A DNA stretch of 64,000 nucleotides from CAIVVT01 sp963757265. Lineage in GTDB: Bacteria > Acidobacteriota > Terriglobia > Bryobacterales > Bryobacteraceae. A program made the translations under genes and the position numbers. How positions within the stretch are numbered: the stretch's first letter is position 1; each line of letters begins with the position of its first letter. Below the pieces are notes generated by a model, which made no database searches, was not told the origin of the DNA, and saw nothing but the letters and a program-made list of their open reading frames with translations. Of the stretch, positions 9,061-19,130 are shown in pieces. The stretch lies in contig CAVWRA010000004.1 of the NCBI GenBank assembly GCA_963757265.1, forward strand, positions 62,001 through 126,000, given 5' to 3'.

Positions 9061-10356
9061 TCAGTCCGGATCGGGCTCTCCCGCCAGTGTTCCCACGCGC
9101 ACCGGCACAACCGGCGGACGGACGCTCTCCGCGTGCCAGCCGTAAAGGAACTCCGCCGCCGGGCCGCACGTCTTGCCCTGGCACGCGCCCATGCCGCAGC
9201 GCGTTGCCATCTTGGCTTCTTTCCACGACCCGTATTCGCCCAGCCGGCCCGCCGCGACGTCCTCGCAGCGGCACACGATCGTCTCCGCCGTGACGGCGTT
9301 CTTCAGCTCCTCGCGCAACCCGAACGCGCGCTCCAGCTCCGCGGCAAAACGGCGCTGGCGGGCGCGCGCCACGAGGTGCGCCCGCGCCCGGTGCGGCTGG
9401 TCCGCGGCGGCATATCCGGCGATGCAACCCTCCGCCAAGCTCAGCTCCGCGCCGCCGATGCCCGTGATCTCGCCCGCCGCCAGGACGCCGTCGATGCTGC
9501 TCTGTTGCCACTCATCCACTTCCACCGCGCCGCCCCTCACCCGGCAGCCCGCCAGCTGCGCCAGTTCAATGTTGGGCACCAACCCATAGCCATAGGCCAG
9601 CAGGTCGCACCATATCTTGGCCACTTTGTCGCCATTGCTCGCTTCGACCCACTCCAGGCGGTCGGGGTCGTCGGCCCTGTCGCTGCCGGCACCCACCACC
9701 CACCAGCCGGTGCGCACGGGCACGCCAGCCCGGGCCAGAATCAGCCCGGTGGCTTCAAGTAATTTCTCCGGATATCTCCATAACCCTAATGAAAATCGAG
9801 AGAATCTCTTCCACGGCGTCTGCTCCAGAATTCCCACGACTGTCGCCCCATGCCGGCGCAGCAGCGCCGCCGCGGCCAGCAGCAGCGGCCCCGAGCCGGC
9901 CACGAGCACGTGCTTTCGAGCAAGCGGGAATCCGCCTTTGACCAGCGCCTGAATGCCGCCCGCGCCGATGATGCCTGGCCGCGTCCAGCCGGGAAACGGA
10001 AGAAAGAGCTCGCGCGCTCCGGTGGCCAGGATCAGGCGCCGGTAGCGGACTTCCAGAGGCTCGAATTCGCGTTCGAAGCGCACCCGGCGCTCTCCAGGAT
10101 GGACCTCAAACGCCGCCGCGCCGGTCAGGATCTCGACGCCGCTCGACCCCAGCCTGTGCAACCATTTCCTGGCCGCTCTTGGCGCCGCGGCCGGTTGCAC
10201 AGCAGCGGATTCGCCCGCGCGCCAGATCTGGCCGCCGCAGGCCGGATTTTCGTCCACCAGCAGCACCGTGCGTCCGCACCCGGCCGCGCTGCAGGCGGCC
10301 GCGGTCCCCGCCGGACCGGCGCCCACCACCAGCACATCGCGCTCCCGTGTCTTCAT
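9061..10356 (-). CDS. FAD-dependent oxidoreductase with C-terminal BFD-like [2Fe-2S] domain (hydroxyproline dehydrogenase alpha-type subunit)
   Basis: 431 residues from the ATG at 10356, which overlaps the ferredoxin stop (ATGA). N-terminal FAD fold 'VLVVGAGPAGTAAACSAAG' with 'VLLVDENPACGGQIWR', a second dinucleotide fold 'HVLVAGSGPLLLAAAALL', then the C-terminal 'VCRCEDVAAG' and 'TRCGMGACQGKTC' cysteines of a BFD-like iron-sulfur site. This layout matches the large subunit of HcnABC-type and hetero-oligomeric D-hydroxyproline/opine dehydrogenases. It is last in a four-gene run whose first gene is a hydroxyproline epimerase, which supports oxidation of cis-4-hydroxy-D-proline. The substrate is inferred from context. 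Confidence 0.85.
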   Translation of the reverse strand: MKTRERDVLVVGAGPAGTAAACSAAGCGRTVLLVDENPACGGQIWRAGESAAVQPAAAPRAARKWLHRLGSSGVEILTGAAAFEVHPGERRVRFEREFEPLEVRYRRLILATGARELFLPFPGWTRPGIIGAGGIQALVKGGFPLARKHVLVAGSGPLLLAAAALLRRHGATVVGILEQTPWKRFSRFSLGLWRYPEKLLEATGLILARAGVPVRTGWWVVGAGSDRADDPDRLEWVEASNGDKVAKIWCDLLAYGYGLVPNIELAQLAGCRVRGGAVEVDEWQQSSIDGVLAAGEITGIGGAELSLAEGCIAGYAAADQPHRARAHLVARARQRRFAAELERAFGLREELKNAVTAETIVCRCEDVAAGRLGEYGSWKEAKMATRCGMGACQGKTCGPAAEFLYGWHAESVRPPVVPVRVGTLAGEPDPD

Positions 10357-10604
10357 ATAGTTCCCGTCTCCACGCGCATGCCCTCGCGGCACAACAGCAG
10401 GCAGGCGCGCACGTGCATTCGCCCATCCACCGTCAGACGGCACTCCTGGCACACGCCCATGCCGCACAGCGGCGCGCGCGGCTCGCCGTGGACCGACGTG
10501 CGGAAGTGTGTCAGCCCCAGCGCGAGCAGTGCCGAGGCCAACGTCGCACCCGCCGGCACGTCGCGCTCCCGGCCGTTGAGGATGATCCGCACGGTCTCAC
10601 CCAT
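10353..10604 (-). CDS. small (2Fe-2S) ferredoxin-like subunit of the dehydrogenase
   Basis: 83 residues from the ATG at 10604; an alternative start at 10625 adds seven residues. It carries the plant-type ferredoxin-like loop 'PLCGMGVCQECRLTVDG' and a later 'VRACLLLC', as in the small subunits (HcnA type) of FAD/[2Fe-2S] amine dehydrogenases. It overlaps the preceding oxidase by 8 bases (ATGGGTGA) and the next gene by 4 (ATGA), so the three subunits are tightly coupled. It probably relays electrons between the two flavin subunits. Confidence 0.87.
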   Translation of the reverse strand: MGETVRIILNGRERDVPAGATLASALLALGLTHFRTSVHGEPRAPLCGMGVCQECRLTVDGRMHVRACLLLCREGMRVETGTI

Positions 10605-11733
10605 GACTTTGCGCTCCATCCACATCGATATGACGAGAAGGAAGATATGGTTCGGCGGGGATCTCCGGCGCGCGACCCGTCAGGTGTGCCGCGATGAGCC
10701 GCGCCGTGCCCAGCGCGGTGGTGATGCCCAGCCCCTCATGTCCGGCCGCAACCCATACGCCCTTAGTCTGGGGATATGGGCCGATCAGCGGCAGCTTGTC
10801 GGGCGTCGCCGCGCGCAAGCCGGTCCAGGCGCGGATGGCGCTCAGTTGGCGCAGGCCCGGCATGTAGGTGCAGGCGCGCCGCAACAACGCTTCCAGAATC
10901 GGCCGGTCGATCCCGGCGCTGCCCACGCCGCTCTGCCTGGAGGAGCCGATCAGCACCTGCCCGGTCGGCCGCGGAGCTACATTGAAGGCCACACTTTCGC
11001 CCGTAAGTGCTTGTGCGCTCTTGGTATAGCCCAGCTCGACGACCTGGTGGCGGAGGAAGCCCGGGCAGCGATCGGTGATCACCAGGTGGCCTTTGCGCGG
11101 CTGGACCGGCAGGCCGGGCGCCAGCCGCGCAGCGTCCGTGCCGGCGGCGTTGAGGAGCGCGGAAGCGCTCCACGCTGTGCCGTCACTCAGTTTGGCCAAA
11201 CCGCCGCCCATGGAGACGACTGCCGCGCCCTGCCGCAACACCGCACCCAGGGCGACCGCGCGGCGCATCATCCAGCGCGCCACCTCTGGCGCGTAAACCA
11301 CTGCGTCTTCTGGGATTAGCAGGCCGCCGGCGAGGCCGGGCCGAAGCTGCGGCTCGACCTCCGCCAACTCGGCAGGGTCCAGCAATTCGGCCTGCAACCC
11401 GCGCGCCGCGGCGGAATCGCGCAGGCGGCGGGCGGCAGCGAGTTCTTCTGGGTCCGCGGCCACCCAGACGGTACCGCATTGCGAGTATTCGGCTTCGGCG
11501 GGCAACTCGGGAGCCAGTTCATGCCACAATTGCCGCGACCAGGCCGTCAGCCGGAACTGAGGTTCGGAGTCCTGCATGACAACCAGATGGCCCATGCCGG
11601 CGGCGGTGGCGCCGGCGCCCGGGAAGGCCGGATCGGCCACAGCCACACGCAGCCCTGAGCGGGTCAGTTCCAGGGCGCAGGCCGCGCCGACGATGCCCGC
11701 TCCGGCGATCACGACATCGAAACTGGAGCTCAT
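10597..11733 (-). CDS. DAO-family FAD oxidoreductase (hydroxyproline dehydrogenase beta-type subunit)
   Basis: 378 residues from the ATG at 11733 (a GTG at 11742 adds three). N-terminal FAD fold 'VVIAGAGIVGAACALEL', 'AVADPAFPGAGATAAGMGHL', and the C-terminal 'RAWTGLRAATPDKLPLIGP', 'GVWVAAGHEGLGITTALGTA', which is the glycine/D-amino-acid oxidase signature. Its order with the ferredoxin and the BFD-type subunit mirrors HcnABC-like hetero-oligomers. It follows the epimerase by 79 bases. It probably holds the catalytic flavin that oxidises cis-4-hydroxy-D-proline to the cyclic imine, passing electrons toward the respiratory chain. Downstream pathway genes (deaminase, dehydratase) are not in the window. 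Confidence 0.87.
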   Translation of the reverse strand: MSSSFDVVIAGAGIVGAACALELTRSGLRVAVADPAFPGAGATAAGMGHLVVMQDSEPQFRLTAWSRQLWHELAPELPAEAEYSQCGTVWVAADPEELAAARRLRDSAAARGLQAELLDPAELAEVEPQLRPGLAGGLLIPEDAVVYAPEVARWMMRRAVALGAVLRQGAAVVSMGGGLAKLSDGTAWSASALLNAAGTDAARLAPGLPVQPRKGHLVITDRCPGFLRHQVVELGYTKSAQALTGESVAFNVAPRPTGQVLIGSSRQSGVGSAGIDRPILEALLRRACTYMPGLRQLSAIRAWTGLRAATPDKLPLIGPYPQTKGVWVAAGHEGLGITTALGTARLIAAHLTGRAPEIPAEPYLPSRHIDVDGAQSHG

Positions 11734-11812
11734 CCGCGGCACCGCCGGCCGGCGAAAACACCGTGATTCAGCGCGCCAGGCACCGCTACGGCGCTGCGGA
11801 ATGACGGTGACG

Positions 11813-12749
11813 TCACGGGCGGATCCCCCAGCGGAAGGGGTCGCGTTCGTCCAAGATGAGGCGTCCTTCGGCGGTTACGAAAGCCGAGCCGCGGATAAAT
11901 GGCCAGAGTTGGCCGTTGCGCTCCTCGACGTAACCCTCGAACAGGCTGCCGACGATGCTCTGCTGGCGGTAGGGCTGGCCGGGCTCGAGCAACCCGTCGG
12001 CCCACAGGCAGGCCATTTTGGCGCTGGTGCCGGTGCCGCAGGGCGAACGGTCGTAGGCCTTGCCGGGGCACAGCACGAAGTTGCGGCTGGGCGCATCGGG
12101 CGTGGGCTTGGAGAACAGCTCGACGTGGTCGATCTCACGGCCGCCCGCGCCATGCACGCATTGCTCGCGCAGGGCCCGGCGGATGGCCCAGGCGTAGCCC
12201 GCGAGCTCCTCCAGATGGTCCAGATCCAGCGGATATCGGTGGTCGTAGGTGAGGAAGAACCAGTTGCCGCCCCAGGCCACGTCGCCGTGCACGTCGCCAT
12301 GACCGGGCACGTCCACAATGGCGTTGCGGAGCAGGCGGTAAGCGGGCACGTTGCCGAGGGTCACTTCGCCGTTTTCGTGGAGTTCCGCGGTGACGACGCC
12401 GACGGGCGTTTCGATGCGATGGACGCCGGCGCCGATGCGGCCCATCCAGGCCAGCGTGGCCACCAGGCCGATGGTCCCATGACCGCACATGCCGAGATAG
12501 CCGACGTTGTTGAAGAAGATGACGCCTGCGGCGCAGGCGGGGTCGACGGGCGGGCACAGCAGGGCGCCGACCACGGCGTCGGAGCCGCGCGGTTCATTGA
12601 CCACGGCCGAGCGAAACAAGTCGTGCTCCGAGCGCAAGCGCTCCAGGCGTTCGGTGAGCGGCCCGACGCCGAGATCGGGACCGCCGTCGAACGACCAGGC
12701 GCGTGGGCTCGCCGGCGGTGTGCGAGTCGATGAAATGGATCGTTTGCAT
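11813..12749 (-). CDS. 4-hydroxyproline epimerase (proline racemase family), one frameshift
   Basis: Start at the ATG at 12749 ('MQTIHFIDSHTAGEPTRLVV'). The frame breaks near 12690 where one base appears inserted (GTTCGAC instead of GTCGAC); the remainder runs from 'DGGPDLGVGPLTERLERLR' to the stop at 11813. Both catalytic cysteines are visible: 'YLGMCGHGTIG' and 'DRSPCGTGTSAKMA'. Two Cys indicate a racemase/epimerase rather than a dehydratase, where one is replaced. It inverts C2 of trans-4-hydroxy-L-proline to cis-4-hydroxy-D-proline. First gene of the minus-strand unit with the dehydrogenase subunits, which supports the assignment. Without the frameshift it would be about 311 residues, normal for the family. 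Confidence 0.85.
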
Positions 12750-12881
12750 ACAGCGTCCCCTGAGGCAATTTATCACCCAATCGATGCAGTGGGAAATCCG
12801 GGCAAAAGTGCGCACTCAGCATGCAATTGAAACCAGAGATTCCTCGGGAGCCAATTCAGGGGGCGCGGCTGGCGGGATAGA

Positions 12882-15038
12882 ATGAGCAGCATGAAAAACA
12901 GGCTGATCGTTCTATCCCGGGTAACTGGAGCGTTGGCGCTGGCGTGCGTGTGGGCCGGTGGCGGCACGATCGCGCGGGCCCAGGACAGCAAGTATCCGCC
13001 GGATGGGGAGATCATTCCGGGACCGCCGCAGAAGGCGGAGTTCCAGGATTGGCTGGAGCAGCAGAAGCGCTGGCGGTACGAGAAGCATATTCGAATGGGC
13101 TATGACGGCGCGGAGTACGAGCGGCCGGAGCTGAGGTGGTCGCAGCGCAATTTCATCCAGCCGCAGGTGATGGTGGAGGACCGCTATCTGTACGACGCGG
13201 CCCAGCGGCGCTACACCGTGGACCGCTACCTGGACGACCTGGAGAAGCGCTACGGCGGGATCGACAGTGTGCTGCTGTGGCCGGTGTATCCGAACATCGG
13301 CATCGACAACCGCAACGAGTTCGACCTGCACTATGACATGCCGGGCGGCGTGGAGGCGCTGCGGCAGATGATCGCCGACTTTCACCGGCGCGGCGTAAAG
13401 GTCTTCTGGCCGACGATGCCGTGGGATGTGGGGACGCGCGACGTCGGGATTCCGTATTGGGAGGCGGCGGCCAGGATTGCCGTGGCGACGGGCTCGGACG
13501 GGATCAACGGCGACACCTTCAACGGCATCCCGCGGGCCTACAAGACGGCCACCGACGCGGCCGGGCGGCCGGTGGTGCTGGAACCCGAGGGCGGGCCGGC
13601 GAACGAAGAGCTGCTGATGTGGAACACGCAAACCTGGGGTTATTGGAAGTACCCGTGGGTTCCGGGGGTCAGCCGCTTCAAATGGCTCGAGACGCGGCAC
13701 ATGGTGAACATCTGCGACCGCTGGAATAAAGACAAGACGGACAATCTGCAGGCCGCGTTTTTCAACGGCGTGGGATACGAAAGCTGGGAGAACATCTGGG
13801 GCATCTGGAACGGGATCACGCCGCGCGATGGGGAAGCGATCCGGCGCGTGGCGAAGATGGAACGCCAGTTCGCCGAACTGCTGGTGAGCCCGGATTGGGA
13901 GCCGCATACGCCGACGCTGCAGTACGGCATCTTTGCGTCGAAGTTTCCGGGCGCGGGCGCGACGCTGTGGACGATGGTGAATCGCGACCCATACGACGTG
14001 AAGGGGCGGCAACTGGCGATTCCCGCTGATGCGCAAGTGCGTTACTACGACGTGTATCATGGCGTGGAACTCACCCCCGCACGAGAGGGCGCCGGCGTGG
14101 TGCTGAGCTTCGACATGGAGGCCAACGGATTCGGAGCCGTGCTGGCGGTCCCAGCGGCGCCGGCGGGGCTGGGCTCGTTCCTGCAGGAGATGAAGGCGCT
14201 GACGGCGAAGCCTCTGAGCGAGTATTCGCACGAGTGGCAGGTGCTGCCGCAGAAGATGGTCGAGATCGCGGGGACGGCGCGGGCGGCGGCGGCGCCGGAA
14301 GGCATGGTGGCGATTCCGGCCGGGCCGTACGAGTTCCAGACGTCGGGCATCATGATCGAGGGCGGCGACGACATCGGCGTGGACGTGCAATTCCCGTGGG
14401 AGCCATCGCCGCGGCGGCACCATCGCGAGTTGCTGCAGATGCACAGCTACGCGATCGACAAATACCCGGTGACCAACGCCCAGTTCAAGCAGTTCATCGG
14501 CGCGACGGGGTATCATCCGGCCGATGACCACAACTTCCTGCGCGACTGGAAGAACGGCACGTATCCCGAGGGCTGGGGCAACAAGCCCGTGACGTGGGTC
14601 TCACTGGCCGACGCGCGGGCCTACGCCCAGTGGGCGGGCAAGCGGCTGCCGCACGAATGGGAATGGCAGTACGCGGCGCAGGGGACTGATGGGCGGCTGT
14701 ATCCGTGGGGCAACGAGTTCGACGCGACGGCGGTGGCGGTGCAGGAAAAGGGCCGCTCGATGCGCCCGCCGACGGATGTGGATGCCTACCCCAAGGGCGC
14801 CAGCCCGTACGGCGCGATGGACATGGTCGGGAACGTGTGGCAGTGGACCGACGAGTTCGTGGACGAGCACACCTGGGCGGGGATCGTGAAGGGCGGGACG
14901 TATTACAAGCCGCAGGGCTCGATGTGGTATTTCCCCAACACCTACAAGCTGAACGAGCACGGCAAGTACCTGCTGATCGCGCCGTCGAAAGACCGCGCCG
15001 GGACGCTGGGATTCCGCTGCGTGGTCGATCTGAAGTAG
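12882..15038 (+). CDS. secreted protein: glycosidase-like barrel plus SUMF1/FGE-like C-terminal domain
   Basis: 718 residues (a second ATG at 12891). Signal peptide ~residues 4-34 ending 'GGTIARAQ'. Residues ~40-430 look like a TIM-barrel glycosidase ('YGGIDSVLLWPVYPNIGID', 'RGVKVFWPTMPWDVG', 'GSDGINGDTFNGIP') followed by a beta-rich region ('YDVYHGVELTP'). Residues ~470-718 are a SUMF1-like fold ('YAIDKYPVTNAQFKQFI', 'PVTWVSLADARAYAQWAGK', 'RLPHEWEWQYAAQGTDG', 'YGAMDMVGNVWQWTDEF', 'LGFRCVVD'). The cysteine pair of true formylglycine-generating enzymes is absent, so this half is probably a binding or structural domain. Divergent from the hydroxyproline unit. The substrate is unknown, though a glycan is likely. 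Confidence 0.75.
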   Translation: MSSMKNRLIVLSRVTGALALACVWAGGGTIARAQDSKYPPDGEIIPGPPQKAEFQDWLEQQKRWRYEKHIRMGYDGAEYERPELRWSQRNFIQPQVMVEDRYLYDAAQRRYTVDRYLDDLEKRYGGIDSVLLWPVYPNIGIDNRNEFDLHYDMPGGVEALRQMIADFHRRGVKVFWPTMPWDVGTRDVGIPYWEAAARIAVATGSDGINGDTFNGIPRAYKTATDAAGRPVVLEPEGGPANEELLMWNTQTWGYWKYPWVPGVSRFKWLETRHMVNICDRWNKDKTDNLQAAFFNGVGYESWENIWGIWNGITPRDGEAIRRVAKMERQFAELLVSPDWEPHTPTLQYGIFASKFPGAGATLWTMVNRDPYDVKGRQLAIPADAQVRYYDVYHGVELTPAREGAGVVLSFDMEANGFGAVLAVPAAPAGLGSFLQEMKALTAKPLSEYSHEWQVLPQKMVEIAGTARAAAAPEGMVAIPAGPYEFQTSGIMIEGGDDIGVDVQFPWEPSPRRHHRELLQMHSYAIDKYPVTNAQFKQFIGATGYHPADDHNFLRDWKNGTYPEGWGNKPVTWVSLADARAYAQWAGKRLPHEWEWQYAAQGTDGRLYPWGNEFDATAVAVQEKGRSMRPPTDVDAYPKGASPYGAMDMVGNVWQWTDEFVDEHTWAGIVKGGTYYKPQGSMWYFPNTYKLNEHGKYLLIAPSKDRAGTLGFRCVVDLK

Positions 15039-15087
15039 CGCCGGGCGCGGGGCAGGGAGGGCGGCAACAGGATCGTCGATCAGCCTA

Positions 15088-15116
15088 TTGACAAGGAGCG
15101 TTTTTGCCTTTATAGT
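15088..15116 (+). promoter_or_regulatory. sigma-70 type promoter with perfect -35 and 17-base spacer
   Basis: TTGACA (15088-15093), a 17-base spacer, then TATAGT (15111-15116), 54 bases upstream of the start of the small membrane protein at 15170. It stands out sharply in a GC-rich genome where such close matches are rare. Confidence 0.75.
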
Positions 15117-15126
15117 ACAAAGTACT
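15114..15126. promoter_or_regulatory. 13-base palindrome over the -10 region, candidate operator
   Basis: AGTAC-AAA-GTACT is a perfect inverted repeat that starts inside the -10 hexamer and covers the expected transcription start. A dimeric repressor here would block the promoter. The regulator is unknown. Confidence 0.55.
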
Positions 15127-15169
15127 TCCCATTATGGTTCCGCGGAGTCGCGGGCCGCGGAGGTTTTCG

Positions 15170-15475
15170 ATGAACGACACACCGATGACGAACGTCTCAC
15201 CCATGAAGCAGTGGAGCGCCTGGCTTCCGGTGGCGATGTCCCTGGCCGGCCTGGGCCTGGTAGTGGGTCACGCGGCGATGTATGGCATTGTCCATGAAGC
15301 CGATGAGGGAGCCGCGGCGCACATCTTCCAGATCCTCATGGTGCTGCAGCTCCCCATCGTGGCGTACTTCGCGATCAAATGGCTGCCACGCTCTACAGGG
15401 CAGGCGCTGGGCGTCCTGGCGCTGCAGCTTGGCGCGGCGCTGGCGGCGTTCGCCTCGGTCTATTTCCTCACCTGA
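15170..15475 (+). CDS. small three-helix membrane protein, unknown function
   Basis: 101 residues from the ATG at 15170 with GGAGG about 9 bases upstream; upstream in-frame starts lie before the ribosome site. Hydrophobic segments lie near residues 17-37 ('WLPVAMSLAGLGLVVGHAAM'), 48-66 ('IFQILMVLQLPIVAYFAI') and 77-99 ('LGVLALQLGAALAAFASVYFL'). No enzyme motif. It sits alone behind a near-consensus promoter with an overlapping palindrome, so it is probably a tightly regulated single-gene unit. No family name recognised. Confidence 0.75.
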   Translation: MNDTPMTNVSPMKQWSAWLPVAMSLAGLGLVVGHAAMYGIVHEADEGAAAHIFQILMVLQLPIVAYFAIKWLPRSTGQALGVLALQLGAALAAFASVYFLT

Positions 15476-15887
15476 GCCGCAGGCCGGGTTGGCGCGGAAA
15501 TCCGGGCGTCAGGAAGGCGCCCAGAGGGCGTGAAGAGGAGAGTCGGCAGCGGGAGCGGGCGGCGCCGCAGCGGCGCGCAAAACAAAAAGTGAGGAACAAA
15601 GCCAATTGCCATTTATCATTTTTAGAATGAGTAGTTTAATCCCTATCTTTCGGTTTTATGTTCGCTAGATATTCTCTTTTCAAATAGCACAGATAGCGGC
15701 TCCCCGAGACGGTCAGTCCAATTGATGATAGATCCGGTGTCAAGAGGGCTCGGACGGTGGGCCAACGGCGGGGGTGGGACAAGAATCGGCTGGCGAGCCG
15801 ACTGCAGCCGGAATGGGGTCCTGTTGGAGACCGAAGCCGGCGTTGGGACATGCTCCGCTCCCCCGTCCGAGGCGGGATAAGGAGTGG
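15476..15887. other. non-coding stretch with an AT-rich island
   Basis: About 410 bases between convergent genes. Bases ~15590-15720 are clearly more AT-rich than their surroundings. TCGGCT-GGCG-AGCCGA (15786-15801) is a small perfect hairpin, possibly part of the terminator of the minus-strand epimerase. I see no gene. Confidence 0.4.
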
Positions 15888-16947
15888 TTAGCTGGCAATC
15901 TGCGCGAAGCCCAGTAGCTGGTCCTCGAAGCTGTAGTCGACGGCCGGGCGCTCGTGGTGCCGCTGGTACCATTTGTAGGTCTCTTTGAGACCGTCGGCCA
16001 TGCTGCACGGTTTGAAGGCGAGCATGCGCTGGGCCTTATTGACCAGCATGGTGATGGGCGCCAGATCGAAGTACACGCCGAAATAGAGATGCGGGCCCGT
16101 GGGGTGGCCGCCGGCGCGCAGGATGCGCTCGCGCGGGACGCGCACCACCTTGGTCTCCTTGCCGGCGGCGGCGGCCAGCAGATCGATGAATTCGGCCTGT
16201 GTGAGGGCGCGCGGGTTGCCGATGTTGAAGGCGTGCCCGACCACGGCGGGTGACTCGACGGCCTTGAGCATGGCCGCGACCACATCCTTCACATACACGA
16301 ACTGCATCAGGCGGCGGCCGTCGCCGGGCAGGATCAGGGGCCGCTTGTCGCGCATGCGGTCCCAGAAAAACTGCTCGCGGTAGAAGGGATTGGCGGGGCC
16401 GTAGATGTAGGGCGGACGCAGAGTGACGGCCGGCAGGCCGAAGCGCTGGTGGAGCTTGAACAGGGCGCGCTCGCTCTGGGCCTTGTGGCGGGCGTAGCGG
16501 TCGGGCCAGTCGTCGGGGGCCAGGGCGTCGCCCTCGTGGTGATTCAGGCCGTCACCGTAGGCCGCGACGCTGGACATGAAGACGTAGCGGCCGACGTGGC
16601 CGCAGAGCATTTTGCCGAGGCCGTCAACGACCGAGGCGGGCGTGCCGCGCTCCCAGTCATAGACGTTGTCGAACAGCGCGTCGAAGTCCTTGCCCGCCAG
16701 GGCGCGCTTCATCTGCTCGAGGTCGTTGCGGTCGGCCTGGATGTTCTCGACCTTCTTGCCGAATTCGTGGACGGGCTTGCGGTGCAGGATGGTCACCTCG
16801 TGCTCGTGTTTGACGAGCGTGGAGACCAGGTGCCGTCCGATAAACGTCGTGCCGCCGATAACCAGGACTCTCATCTGCTTAATGCCGGGCTCCTCCGAAT
16901 CCGGGGCGAAATGACCATTGGCATGCGGGACGCCGTTGTGACGTGGG

Positions 16948-16955
<8 letters not shown>
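15888..16955 (-). CDS. NAD-dependent epimerase/dehydratase (extended SDR)
   Basis: 355 residues if started at 16955, where ATGACTGA overlaps the inositol-phosphate synthase stop; an ATG at 16874 ('MRVLVIGGTTFIGRHLV') begins right at the Rossmann fold and is an alternative. Glycine-rich 'VIGGTTFIGRHL', 'DNVYDWERGTPASVV', 'YVFMSSVAAYGDG', catalytic region around 'PDRYARHKAQSE' (Tyr-x3-Lys), then 'TLRPPYIYGP' and 'MQFVYVKDVVAAML'. The overlap with inositol-3-phosphate synthase suggests a linked step on an inositol- or sugar-phosphate-derived compound. The exact reaction is not determinable. Confidence 0.85.
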
Positions 16956-18267
<1,312 letters not shown>

Positions 18268-18336
18268 AACAATTACTCCAGGCCGGTCCCATGAGGGCCG
18301 GGAAAACAAGACTCCAACTGCTATCCTATCAACTGG

Positions 18337-19101
18337 ATGCAGGTTCGTGCGACAGCCGCTATTCCGACCGTGGTCGCGGATGACGAAGCACCGGCCCTGG
18401 ACGAGCTGGTTTTTCTGCTGCGCGAGTTCAATGAAATCGATGTCGTGGCCACGGCGCACAACGGCCTGGAGGCCGTGGCGGTGATTGAACAACACGCACC
18501 GGACCTGGTGTTTTTGGACGTGCAGATGCCGGGGCTGGACGGGCTGGGCGTGATCAACAAGCTCCGGGCGGACCAGGCGCCGATGCCGTCGTTCGTACTG
18601 TGCACGGCTTACGACCAGTACGCGCTGGAGGCGTTCCGGCTGGAGGTGCTGGATTACCTCGTGAAGCCGGTGGACCGTGAGCGATTGAGCCTGACGGTGG
18701 AGCGCGCGCGGCGGCAGATGCTGGATCCGGAACCGGCGGCCACGGCGGGGCCGGCGTGGCCGGCGCGCAACAAGATCGTGGTCCGGACCGGCGGGCACAA
18801 CCTGGTGGTCAACGCGGGGGACATCATTTACGCCACCATCGACGACGGGCTGATCACGGTGGTGACGACCACGGTGGAGGGCCAGGCGAGCTTCAAGACG
18901 ATCGAGGAGATGCAGGCCAACCTGGACCCGGCCTCGTTCTGGCGGGCGCACCGCAGCTACCTGGTCAACATCAACCACATCAAGGAAGTCATCGCCTGGT
19001 TCAAGTCGAGCTACCAGTTGCGCATGAACGACAAGAAGAACAGCGAGATCCCGGTGAGCCGGGTGCAGACGCGGCGGCTGAAGGAACTGTTCCGACTGTA
19101 A
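18337..19101 (+). CDS. LytTR-family response regulator
   Basis: 254 residues. Receiver domain at ~10-125: acidic pair 'VVADDEAPALDEL', phospho-acceptor Asp in 'DLVFLDVQMPGLDG', 'VLCTAYDQYALEAF', and Lys in 'DYLVKPVDRE'. Linker ~125-150. LytTR DNA-binding domain from ~150: 'NKIVVRTGGHNLVVNAGDI', 'SFWRAHRSYLVNINHIKEV', 'IPVSRVQTRRLKELF'. Divergent from inositol-phosphate synthase with ~70 bases between starts, so it may regulate that promoter. No histidine kinase sits beside it, so the partner must lie elsewhere. Confidence 0.93.
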   Translation: MQVRATAAIPTVVADDEAPALDELVFLLREFNEIDVVATAHNGLEAVAVIEQHAPDLVFLDVQMPGLDGLGVINKLRADQAPMPSFVLCTAYDQYALEAFRLEVLDYLVKPVDRERLSLTVERARRQMLDPEPAATAGPAWPARNKIVVRTGGHNLVVNAGDIIYATIDDGLITVVTTTVEGQASFKTIEEMQANLDPASFWRAHRSYLVNINHIKEVIAWFKSSYQLRMNDKKNSEIPVSRVQTRRLKELFRL

Positions 19102-19130
19102 GGACATTCCTGCGCCCATCATTGGGGAAA

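Noticed and set aside
8681..9511. 276-residue reading of the holin-like gene and a prophage interpretation
   Set aside because: The extension is antisense to the FAD gene; no phage genes are nearby, so the name is only a family label.
12882..15038. True formylglycine-generating enzyme activating the nearby sulfatase-like protein
   Set aside because: The FGE cysteine pair is missing and the sulfatase-like protein has Thr at the modified site.
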